A stretch of 64,000 nt of DNA, from assembly GCF_900078305.2 (NCBI RefSeq), contig NZ_LT546027.1, positions 167,826-231,825 on the forward strand. The letters run 5' to 3'. The stretch comes from Corynebacterium bouchesdurhonense (lineage in GTDB: Bacteria; Actinomycetota; Actinomycetes; Mycobacteriales; Mycobacteriaceae). Below are positions 36,949 through 44,255 of the stretch, one piece after another; the stretch's first letter is position 1, and each line of letters opens with the position of its first letter. The position numbers were made by a program, and so were the translations under genes. The notes beneath the pieces were generated by a model. The model was not told the origin of the DNA, did not search any database, and worked only from the letters and a program-made list of their open reading frames with translations.

Positions 36949-37569
36949 ATGACAAACAAGAACGCGGCCCGCGGCGCGGTAGCGGTGGCGCTGCTGGCCG
37001 TCGCGGCGCTCGCCGTGGTGTTGCTTCGCCCCTCGCTGTTCGGCTTTGGCAAGGAGCGCATCGACTCCACCACGATCGGCGCGTCTTTCGGCGACATCGC
37101 CGAGCTGGCCACGGAGGAGTACGCGTTTTCGGACGTGGGCAAGTTCGACCAGGAGGGGCTGCAGATCGCCGGCCTGAAGGTGCCGTTCACGGACCGTAAT
37201 TTCCTGGTCACCTACAGCGGGCGGGTGACGGCCGGTCTGCGAAGCGCGGAGGGGATCGAGGCGAGCGTCGATGACGCCGCGAAGACGCTCACCATCGCGC
37301 TGCCGCCGGTGGAGGTGCTGGAGTCGCACATCGACCCGCACAGCGTGGAGGTCTACGACCAGACCATGAACCCCATCAACCAGCTGCGCGTGAGCGACGT
37401 CACCGGATTCATTGCCAACCGGGAGGACGCGGCGCGCGAGAAGGCCATCGAGGACGGGCTGCTCGACCGCGCCCGCGACCACGCTGAGCAGCTTATGCTC
37501 ACCCATGCGAAGGCGCTCACCGCGGGCACGAACATGGATGGCTACGAGCTTTCCGTGCGCTGGAAGTAG
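36949..37569 (+). CDS. DUF4230 anchored protein
   Basis: The 206-residue protein has one N-terminal membrane helix (about residues 8-27) and a secreted or periplasm-facing DUF4230 domain with repeated beta strands (LVTYSGRVTAGL, LPPVEVLESHIDP). It ends in a helix and a short strand (YELSVRWK). Function unknown. A TAGGCT lies 8 nt before ATG. Confidence 0.82.
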   Translation: MTNKNAARGAVAVALLAVAALAVVLLRPSLFGFGKERIDSTTIGASFGDIAELATEEYAFSDVGKFDQEGLQIAGLKVPFTDRNFLVTYSGRVTAGLRSAEGIEASVDDAAKTLTIALPPVEVLESHIDPHSVEVYDQTMNPINQLRVSDVTGFIANREDAAREKAIEDGLLDRARDHAEQLMLTHAKALTAGTNMDGYELSVRWK

Positions 37570-37584
37570 CCAAAGCTAACCTAG
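37566..37584. promoter_or_regulatory. Possible DtxR-type iron box before the VIT1-like gene
   Basis: GTAGCCAAAGCTAACCTAG agrees at 13 of 19 positions with the consensus I recall for DtxR (TTAGGTTAGGCTAACCTAA); the right half GCTAACCTA is perfect. It overlaps the end of the DUF4230 gene, about 80 bp before a putative metal transporter start. It is weak on the left half. Confidence 0.35.
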
Positions 37585-37661
37585 CAAAACATAGCCTGAG
37601 CTGGGATAAGGCAGCCTAAGCACGCTTGCGGGGCTGGCCGGGGGCGGGCATTGTGGTGCGC

Positions 37662-38276
37662 ATGACTACAACGCAGCCGTGCACCCCCGCACCAATCTGC
37701 TCCCAAACGGGAAAGACGTGCCGCCACCCCGAGTTCCTCCCCGACCCCGCGCCCGCACCCCGGGCCGTGGGCGAGAAGCTCAACCGCCTGCGCGCCGGCG
37801 TGCTCGGCGCCAACGACGGCATCGTCTCCACCGCGGCCGTTGTGGTGGGCGTGGCCGGCGCGACGAGCAGCACCTCGGCTATCGCCACGGCTGGTCTCGC
37901 CGCCGTGGTGGGTGGCGCCGTGTCCATGGCGCTCGGTGAGTACGTCTCCGTGTCCTCGCAGCGCGACTCCGAGCGCACCCTCGGCGTCCAGGACGAGGAG
38001 CAGGTGAACCCGTGGTCCGCCGGGATCGCCTCCTTCTTCGCCTTCCTCCTCGGCGCGCTGCTGCCCTTCGCCGCCGCCGTACTCGCCCCCGAAAGCTGGC
38101 GCGTTGCAGCGATTTTCGCCCTCACTCTCGTCTCCCTCGCAGTGACCGGCACCGTGAGCGCAAAGCTTGGCGACGCCCCCGTCAAACGCAGCGTCGCCCG
38201 CGTAGTGATCGGCGGATCCTTGGCACTCGGCGCCACCTTTATCGTCGGCTCCCTGTTCGGGCAGACCGCGCTCTAG
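37662..38276 (+). CDS. VIT1/CCC1-type iron/manganese transporter, short form
   Basis: The 204-residue protein has the family's N-terminal LRAGVLGANDGIVSTAAVVVG helix with ALGEYVSVSSQRDSE, then three C-terminal helices (NPWSAGIASFFAFLLGALLP onward). Usual bacterial members carry a cytosolic metal-binding loop of some 50-60 residues between SQRDSE and NPW; here only about 11 remain. ATG 37662 is preferred to the earlier ATG 37626. The N-terminus has three Cys (residues 7, 13 and 20). A DtxR-like box lies upstream. Confidence 0.8.
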   Translation: MTTTQPCTPAPICSQTGKTCRHPEFLPDPAPAPRAVGEKLNRLRAGVLGANDGIVSTAAVVVGVAGATSSTSAIATAGLAAVVGGAVSMALGEYVSVSSQRDSERTLGVQDEEQVNPWSAGIASFFAFLLGALLPFAAAVLAPESWRVAAIFALTLVSLAVTGTVSAKLGDAPVKRSVARVVIGGSLALGATFIVGSLFGQTAL

Positions 38277-38381
38277 AAGGCGGCGGGGCGCGGTGCCGCC
38301 CCACGTGCGTTCTGGCGTTTAATCCTGATCTCGGCCGCCGCTGCCCTTGGCTGTACGTTTCCTGTGAGGAGAGAAGGGGGG
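38277..38381. other. Spacer after the VIT1-like gene, no gene seen
   Basis: The sequence holds a GGGGC...GCCCC hairpin near 38285-38302 without a T-run and a purine-rich stretch that ends as the ribosome site of a possible small ORF at 38382. Together with the following dyads it makes up the 323-bp gap before the next gene. Confidence 0.5.
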
Positions 38382-38468
38382 GTGACGTGCGAATCGGCCA
38401 ACCCGGCACATAGTTGCAATCCGGAACATTGTTTCCGGAATGCAGATATGCGCCGGATTCGCGTTTGA
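38382..38468 (+). CDS. Possible 28-residue ORF with three Cys
   Basis: GTG at 38382 follows a strong purine run (GAGGAGAGAAGGGG). The ORF would encode MTCESANPAHSCNPEHC and end after RRIRV. Cys are at positions 3, 12 and 17. A 12-bp dyad lies inside it. A Cys-containing leader peptide is one reading; chance is another. No homologue is known to me. Confidence 0.25.
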   Translation: MTCESANPAHSCNPEHCFRNADMRRIRV

Positions 38469-38527
38469 GGGACATTCCCCCCCCTTGACTCCCTCAATCA
38501 TCCCTGGCGTTCGGGGAGCACTCCCCG
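38415..38527. promoter_or_regulatory. Three consecutive dyads upstream of a membrane-protein gene
   Basis: Dyad 1 (38415-38444): TGCAATCCGGAA / TTCCGGAATGCA, 11 of 12 paired, 6-nt gap. Dyad 2 (38465-38497): TTGAGGGA / TCCCTCAA, perfect, 17-nt gap. Dyad 3 (38512-38527): CGGGGAG-CA-CTCCCCG, perfect. They precede a -10-like TAAACT near 38560 and may be operators or an attenuator-like leader structure. Confidence 0.5.
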
Positions 38528-38599
38528 CGTGCACCGCGTGCACACAGCGCTACGTAAGTAAACTGACAGCTGAACCACCCGCACATTTCTGGAGGAACC

Positions 38600-39304
38600 A
38601 TGTCCACACCGTTGAACCCCAACCCAGGCGAGCAGCCCAACAACCCGAACCAGTGGAGCACCAAGCCCACGTCCAACCCTGGCAATGCGCAGGCCAACCA
38701 GCAGCCCAACCAACAGCCCAACCAGGGCCAGCCCGCCGCGCCGAAGGCGGAAGCACCCAAGCCGGCGGCGGCCAAGCAGATCGAGTGGCCGGTGTGGTTC
38801 TACGGCGGCGCGTTCCTGCTCTCCCTGCTCACCAGCTTCCTGGCCGTGGGGCGTGTCAAGGAGGCCAACGAGTACGGCTTTATCAAGTTCGTGATGAACT
38901 GGTGGGGATCGGTGTCCATCTCCTCGTCCGGTTTCGGCGGCTTCGCGGAGGCGATGCTGGCAGAGGAGGAGCTCAGCGGCGGCGCGCTCTACGTCATTAC
39001 CTGCCTTATCGTCCTCGGCCTGCTCGGTGCGGCGGCGTACTTCGCGTGGAAGGGCAGCGAGAAGCAGGCGGGCCTGTTGGGCCTCGCGGCCGCCGCGGTG
39101 CAGCTGCTCGCGGTGCTGGTCAAGCTCATCGACATTATCGGCACCGACGGCGTGCACACCGGTGCGGGCTGGTGGCTGTGGCTGCTGCTCGGCCTGGGCA
39201 CCCTCCTTATCTCGCTGCAGCTGTTCAAGAACGGCCGCGGCGCCGTGGAGGCGAAGTTCAACGAGGCTCGTGCGTCGGCGGGGAAGCGTCGAGAAGCAAA
39301 ATAA
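38600..39304 (+). CDS. Membrane protein with Asn/Pro/Gln-rich N-terminus, unknown
   Basis: The 234-residue protein has a low-complexity N-terminus (NPNQQPNQ-type repeats, residues 5-45). Hydrophobic segments follow at about residues 70-87, 135-155, 160-180 and 195-212. No known domain is recognised. RBS GGAGG lies before ATG. The gene ends in a dispersed-motif copy at 39286-39297 and is convergent with the GH25 gene. Confidence 0.7.
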   Translation: MSTPLNPNPGEQPNNPNQWSTKPTSNPGNAQANQQPNQQPNQGQPAAPKAEAPKPAAAKQIEWPVWFYGGAFLLSLLTSFLAVGRVKEANEYGFIKFVMNWWGSVSISSSGFGGFAEAMLAEEELSGGALYVITCLIVLGLLGAAAYFAWKGSEKQAGLLGLAAAAVQLLAVLVKLIDIIGTDGVHTGAGWWLWLLLGLGTLLISLQLFKNGRGAVEAKFNEARASAGKRREAK

Positions 39305-39307
39305 GCC

Positions 39308-39888
39308 CTACAGCGCGAGGTTGAGATCCACCTCCACGCCGCCGGTGAGGCCGCGGGAGGTGAACTGCCACATCGCGGGGGTGGGGAGGCCGAGGGGGCC
39401 GGCGCCGGGGCCTTTTGTTTGGGGGCACCGAGGTCCACCACTGGATTGTCGCCCCACGCCGCGAGCCACAGCTCGCCAAACTCGCGAGGGTCTGCGAGCA
39501 GCATGTGCCGGCGCCAGTACGAGGCGGAGGTGTAGACGCCCGCGACGGGCACGCCGGCGGCGGTGAAGCAGCGGTGGGCCTCGCGGACGTCGGCAAGCGA
39601 AAGCCCCGCCGGCGACTCCACGTCCAGCCACATCGGCGGCCGGGTGGTGCCGAGCACCGCGACCGACGACGCGACCTGGGCCGCAACCGGGGTGCCCTCG
39701 GACGGGGCGCGGAGAAAGTGGTACGCGGCGATCTCCAGCCCGGCGTGCGTGGCCGCGGCGGCGTGCTCGGGGAACGCGGTGTCGCGGTAGTCGCCGTCGG
39801 TGGTGCGGATGACCACGAAGTTGAGGAAATCGAGGCCGCGCAGGTCAATGCCGCGCTGGTGCTCGGAGACGTCTGCGCCGAGCCTCAC
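39308..39888 (-). pseudogene. GH25 lysozyme gene with a frameshift
   Basis: The GTG at 39888 gives RLGADVSEHQRGIDL, the GH25 start with catalytic-site Asp. Other GH25 blocks follow: AYHFLRAP, MWLDVESPAG (acidic pair), GVYTSASYW and LWLAAWGDNP. After VDLGAPKQK the frame leads into unrelated Pro/Ser-rich sequence, while the -1 frame continues with the expected GH25 end, TPAMWQFTSRGLTGG and VEVDLNLAL. The shift lies near 39395-39430, in C- and A-runs. Only the C-terminus is affected. It overlaps the Nudix stop as GTGA. Confidence 0.82.
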
Positions 39889-40409
39889 CGCTTGGCAAAC
39901 CCCATGCGCGGCGCGAAGCCCGCGGGGTGCTTGCGCTGGGCGGCGGCGTCGCCGATGACAAGCCGCCACTTCGGGTCCGTGACCGGCATGTTGGAGATGG
40001 GAAACCAGCCGACGTCCACGGATTCGTCGTCGCCGACCACGGGCTCGGCCGCGGGGTCTTCCGGCTCGAGGCGCAGCTGCACCGACATGTAGCTGGCCAT
40101 ATCGCCGTTGCCGTGGGTGACGGGCCCGACCGCACCGACACCCAAAATGGCGGCCGGCCGGGCGCGGATCCCGGTCTCCTCCAGCACCTCGCGCACCGCG
40201 CAATCGTGCGCCTCCTCGCCCGGGTCCGCGATGCCGGTCACGGGCGTCCACTCCCCGTTGTCGGCGCGCTTGACAAGGAGCACCTCGGGCACCGCCCAGA
40301 CCGAATTGTCGGTGGAATCGCGCAGCACCACCGCCGCGACGGACGGCAGCCACATCAGGTCGGTGCCGATCTTCTTGCGGGTCTCCACGATGAACTCCGG
40401 GATGGGCAC
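39885..40409 (-). CDS. Nudix hydrolase
   Basis: The Nudix box is GIADPGEEAHDCAVREVLEE-TGI, complete with the REVLEE core. The GTG at 40409 (V-PIPEFIVETRKKIG) has AGAGAGGAC upstream and gives 174 residues; longer starts (40460, 40514) would overlap the divergent gene. The substrate is unknown. The next gene is the GH25 gene, overlapping by 4 nt. Confidence 0.87.
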   Translation of the reverse strand: MPIPEFIVETRKKIGTDLMWLPSVAAVVLRDSTDNSVWAVPEVLLVKRADNGEWTPVTGIADPGEEAHDCAVREVLEETGIRARPAAILGVGAVGPVTHGNGDMASYMSVQLRLEPEDPAAEPVVGDDESVDVGWFPISNMPVTDPKWRLVIGDAAAQRKHPAGFAPRMGFAKR

Positions 40410-40506
40410 GGCGGACGTCCTCTCTGTAGGGGTGCGGATATGCAGCGAGTGGCCGCGCATTGCGGGGGCGGCCGCGGGCTGATCCGAGTGTAAACTTTCC
40501 CGCATC

Positions 40507-41340
40507 ATGAGCACCGTCTACTCCCCCGCCGAGCCGCCCGCGGCCCCGGGCGCGCCCGCGGAGCCGGCGAAGCGCCCCCTGATTCAGCGCATGCCCGCGG
40601 CGGCGTTCGTGGTTGGCTACGGCGCGCTGGTGGTGGCCATCGTGGTGTTTGTGGCCATGCTCTCCAGCTACTCCGCGGGCGCGAGCTCGGATCGGGGCGC
40701 CTCCTCCACCCTGACCGAGATCACCGAGACTACGGAGACCGCCCGCGCCCCGGAGAAGCAGCTCCCCCACAACCCGGCGCCCGCGGACCAGCAGTCGGTG
40801 CGCGAAAGCGTGCGCAGCTACCTCATCGCGGACCTCGAGACGGGCGCCACCCACACCGGCACCTCGGCCCGCGGCGCGTTGACAGAGCTCGCGGAGCAAA
40901 GCCCCACCGAGCTCTCCGGCCACCTCTCGCGCCTGCTGGAGCAGAACTGCCTGGACAAGCTGGAGCTCACCACCCAAAAGAACATGCGCATCCTGTTCCA
41001 GGGCTTTTGCTTTTCGACGCTCCCCGCAGCCACCATCGCCTCCGCCATCAGCACCGCCAACGAGCTCGGCGCGGACGCCCTGGCGCTGAACAGCTACCAT
41101 CCCTCGCTGGGCACCGAGATGACCCTGCGCTGGGTGCAGGTCCCGTCCCAGGAGAAGCTGGATGAACTACGCGACGACTGGGACGACATCGACTTCCCCG
41201 AGGGCATCCGCCGCCTGCAGTTCAACGCCTACGGCCCCGAGCAGGCCTACTGGCTCTACCACGAGGACGGCGAGGAGCCCTGGTTCATCTCCAGCGAAAC
41301 GGGCGAGGCCTTTGCCGAGAAGTACGGCTTGCCGCGGTAG
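40507..41340 (+). CDS. Single-pass membrane protein of unknown function
   Basis: The 277-residue protein has a Pro/Ala-rich cytosolic start, one membrane helix (about residues 33-56), a Ser/Thr/Glu-rich stalk, and an extracytoplasmic domain with two Cys (in EQNCLDK and FQGFCFS) that could form a disulfide. TAAACT lies 10 nt before ATG. No known domain is recognised. A copy of the dispersed motif lies at 41009. Confidence 0.7.
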   Translation: MSTVYSPAEPPAAPGAPAEPAKRPLIQRMPAAAFVVGYGALVVAIVVFVAMLSSYSAGASSDRGASSTLTEITETTETARAPEKQLPHNPAPADQQSVRESVRSYLIADLETGATHTGTSARGALTELAEQSPTELSGHLSRLLEQNCLDKLELTTQKNMRILFQGFCFSTLPAATIASAISTANELGADALALNSYHPSLGTEMTLRWVQVPSQEKLDELRDDWDDIDFPEGIRRLQFNAYGPEQAYWLYHEDGEEPWFISSETGEAFAEKYGLPR

Positions 41341-41370
41341 GAGAAGCAACCAAAGCGGGTACCTAGGCGG

Positions 41371-42387
41371 CTACCAGGTCTGCGCCACCCAGGCGGGGTG
41401 CGGCACCGCTACCTGGATCACCCGCATCATCTGCTCCACGTTGGAGTAGCTCATCAGCTTCGGGTCCTCCATGCCCTCCCAGCACTCGTCGCCGGCGCGC
41501 CCGGCCTCGGTGCCGGATACTACGCCGATGATCACGGCGCGCCCGTTAACCTCGGTGAAGACGGGCCCGCCCGAGTCGCCCTGGTTGGCGCATACGGAGG
41601 CGATGTCGCCGAAGGTGGGGTGCGCCTCCTCCACGTCGGTGTTCACAATCTGCACCCGCTCGGTGTCCACGAAGTGGCCGCAGGTGTAGCCCGTCGTGCC
41701 GCCGGTCTTGCACACCCGGTCGATCGGTGGGACCTCCACGCCCACGCCCGTGGGGATGGGGTTGCCCACCACCTCCATCAGGCGGTCCGGGTCGGTGATC
41801 TCGATGATCCCCACGTCGATGCCCTCCGCCCCCGCGCTGTAAAGGCCCGAGTAGATGAAGCGACCGGCCTCCTGCACGTAGTCCGAGGCAAGGGAGGCGT
41901 TGGTGGGCCACACCAAGTCCCCCTCCTTGCCGCAGTGCCCCGCGGTCACGGCGTAGTTGCGGCCAGCGTCGTCCGAGAATGAAAACGCGACGGTGCAGGA
42001 CTGCGCGGTGAAACTCTCGCCCGGCTGCGGGTAATGGTCCGTGGTCTGGATCTTCGTGCCGGGCGCCCAGAGCGCGAACTGCGGCACGTTGATCACGTTC
42101 GCAGGTGGACCTGCGTCATCCACCACGTCGGGGGCGGCCGGGGGCCGCTGCACTTCTTCGAGGGCGCGGCGGTCTTCCATGGTGGCCGTCGGCAAGCGAG
42201 ATGCGCTGACGCCCACAAACACGACCGCCGCGACGAGCAACGCGACCGCAACCACCGCGAAGACCCACCCCGCGGCGGGAGCCCGCTTCGCGCCGGCGCT
42301 TTCAACCGGTTGGTACCTGCGGGCGGCGTTTGGGCGCTGCGGCGCCGGTTCGGGCAGCACCGGGTCGCCCGGGAAATGCTGGGGCAC
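41371..42387 (-). CDS. Membrane-anchored trypsin-like serine protease (S1)
   Basis: The 338-residue protein has one membrane helix (residues ~42-62) and an exported chymotrypsin-fold domain. The catalytic triad is His in VTAGHCG, Asp in GIDVGII and Ser in QGDSGGPVF. Six Cys outside the membrane can pair. The GTG at 42387 lies 14 nt after the thrC stop, so the two may be co-transcribed. The target is unknown. Confidence 0.88.
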   Translation of the reverse strand: MPQHFPGDPVLPEPAPQRPNAARRYQPVESAGAKRAPAAGWVFAVVAVALLVAAVVFVGVSASRLPTATMEDRRALEEVQRPPAAPDVVDDAGPPANVINVPQFALWAPGTKIQTTDHYPQPGESFTAQSCTVAFSFSDDAGRNYAVTAGHCGKEGDLVWPTNASLASDYVQEAGRFIYSGLYSAGAEGIDVGIIEITDPDRLMEVVGNPIPTGVGVEVPPIDRVCKTGGTTGYTCGHFVDTERVQIVNTDVEEAHPTFGDIASVCANQGDSGGPVFTEVNGRAVIIGVVSGTEAGRAGDECWEGMEDPKLMSYSNVEQMMRVIQVAVPHPAWVAQTW

Positions 42388-42401
42388 GCGCTGCGTCCGC
42401 C

Positions 42402-43904
42402 CTACTGCGCTGTGTCGCCGGGAGTGTCGTCGGGGGTGACGTCGGTGCGCTCGATCGACTCGGCGATGAACTGCTTGACCGCCTCCGCGTCGTTGGGCAG
42501 GTCAGTGACGTGGCGGCCCGCGTCCATAATCGCGGCGAAGCGCTCGGGCACGGCCGGTGCCTCACCGATGGCCTCCGCGATCGTGTCGCCGAACTTCACA
42601 GGCAGCGCGGTCTCCAGCACCACCATCGGGGTGTCCACCCGATCCGCCAGCCCGCGCGCCACAAAGACACCGTCCGCGGTGTGCGGATCAATGAGCACAC
42701 CGTGCTCCTCGTGCACCGCGCGGATGGTGGCTACCCGGTCCGCGTGGGTGGATTTGCCGGAGAGGAACCCGTACTCGCCGCGGATCCGCTCCAGGGCATC
42801 CTCCCCGCCCGAGGCGGCACCGAAATCTTCCACCGAGAATCCGCCCTCCTTCACCTTCTGGCCGAAAAGGTCCCCGGTGAGCTTCGCGTCGCGCCCGGTG
42901 ACGTCGAAGATGAAGCGCTCGAAGTTGGAGGCCTTGGAGATGTCCATGGACGGCGAGGACGTGGCCACCGTCTCCGCGGCGGTGCGGGGGCGGTACTCGC
43001 CTTCTGTGAAGAACTCGTTGAGCACGTCGTTCTCGTTGGTTGCCACGATCAGCTTGTCAATGGGCAGCCCCATCTGCTTGGCCACGTGGCCCGCACAAAT
43101 GTCACCGAAGTTGCCGGTGGGTACGCAGAAGGAGAGGCGCTCCTCGTTCGAGCTGGTGGCCTTGAGGTAGGTGGAGAAGTAGTAGACCACCTGCGCCATC
43201 AGGCGCGCCCAGTTGATGGAGTTGACGGCGCCGATGGAGTACTTGGCCTTGAAGGCGGCATCCCCGCTCACGGCCTTAACCACGTCCTGGCAGTCGTCGA
43301 ACACGCCGTCGAGGGCGATGTTGAACACGTTCGGGTCATCCAAGCCAAACATTTGGGCCTGCTGGAAGGGGGTCATGCGGCCCGCCGGGGTGAGCATGAA
43401 GACGCGGATGTTGTCGCGACCGCGCATCGCGTACTCGGCGGAGGAGCCCGTATCACCCGAGGTGGCGCCAAGGATGTTGATCTCCTCGCCGCGCCGGCCC
43501 AGCTCGAACTCGAAGAGCTCGCCGAGCAGCTGCATCGCCATGTCCTTGAACGCGGCGGTCGGCCCCTCGGAGAGGTGGGCCACCAAAAGACCGTCTTCAA
43601 GCGGGCTCACCGGCACGATCTCCTCCGAGGCGAACTTGCCACCCTCGGTGGTGTAGGCCCGCGCGGTGAGGTCCTCGATCACACCCGCCGGGATGTCGTC
43701 CGCAAAGAGTTTGACCACCTCCGCGGCTAGCGCCGCGTAACCACGCTCCGCGAGCAGGGTGCGCCACGCGTCAAGCGTCTCCCCGTCCACCTGCGGGTAC
43801 ACCGCGGGCATGAACAGCCCTCCCTCGGGGCTTAAACCCGTGAGCAGGATGTCGGTGAACTTGCGCGGGACGGACGTGGCGTCGCGAGTAGAGATGTAAT
43901 CCAC
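42402..43904 (-). CDS. thrC: Threonine synthase
   Basis: The 500-residue PLP enzyme makes threonine from O-phosphohomoserine. The PLP lysine is in PTAAFKDMAMQLLG, and other marks are SGDTGSSAEYAMRG and VPTGNFGDICAG. It is the long form used by corynebacteria. GTG 43904 lies 8 nt after TAGGAT, so translation is leaderless. Confidence 0.95.
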   Translation of the reverse strand: MDYISTRDATSVPRKFTDILLTGLSPEGGLFMPAVYPQVDGETLDAWRTLLAERGYAALAAEVVKLFADDIPAGVIEDLTARAYTTEGGKFASEEIVPVSPLEDGLLVAHLSEGPTAAFKDMAMQLLGELFEFELGRRGEEINILGATSGDTGSSAEYAMRGRDNIRVFMLTPAGRMTPFQQAQMFGLDDPNVFNIALDGVFDDCQDVVKAVSGDAAFKAKYSIGAVNSINWARLMAQVVYYFSTYLKATSSNEERLSFCVPTGNFGDICAGHVAKQMGLPIDKLIVATNENDVLNEFFTEGEYRPRTAAETVATSSPSMDISKASNFERFIFDVTGRDAKLTGDLFGQKVKEGGFSVEDFGAASGGEDALERIRGEYGFLSGKSTHADRVATIRAVHEEHGVLIDPHTADGVFVARGLADRVDTPMVVLETALPVKFGDTIAEAIGEAPAVPERFAAIMDAGRHVTDLPNDAEAVKQFIAESIERTDVTPDDTPGDTAQ

Positions 43905-43930
43905 AACGCATCATCCTACGGGATGGCCCC

Positions 43931-44221
43931 CTAGCGCCGCGGCGGCTCCTGGCGCCCGGTGAGAATGTCCACCACGGACCGGATCGCGGCGTCGCCCAAC
44001 TGCGGCAGCGGGCGGTGGCCGCCCTCGCCGTCGCTCCCGCGCGGGGTCTGCGGGGCCGCCGCCGGCTTGGCGGCCCCGGGCTCCACCGCCAGGGTGAGCT
44101 GCTCGCCGTCCAGCTCCAGCGGCGCGGAGCGCTCTACCCCGGCCGCGTGCGCCGCGTCCACCAAGGCCACGAGATCGGCGAACGTAGCGTCAGCGAGGTC
44201 GATGCTCAAATTGATAGCCAT
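43931..44221 (-). CDS. Small hypothetical protein
   Basis: The 96-residue protein starts MAINLSIDLADATFADLVALVDAA, a likely beta-alpha start, and ends with an Ala/Pro/Gly linker and a short helix. No function is recognised. TACGCT lies 6 nt before the ATG. It lies between glnE and thrC. Confidence 0.65.
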   Translation of the reverse strand: MAINLSIDLADATFADLVALVDAAHAAGVERSAPLELDGEQLTLAVEPGAAKPAAAPQTPRGSDGEGGHRPLPQLGDAAIRSVVDILTGRQEPPRR

Positions 44222-44255
44222 GCCACCAGCGTAGTTGGGCCACGCTTCACGTTGC

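Noticed and set aside
39395..39430. Programmed -1 frameshift in the GH25 gene
   Set aside because: No X-XXY-YYZ heptamer is in the right phase and no following stem or pseudoknot is clear; an indel is simpler.
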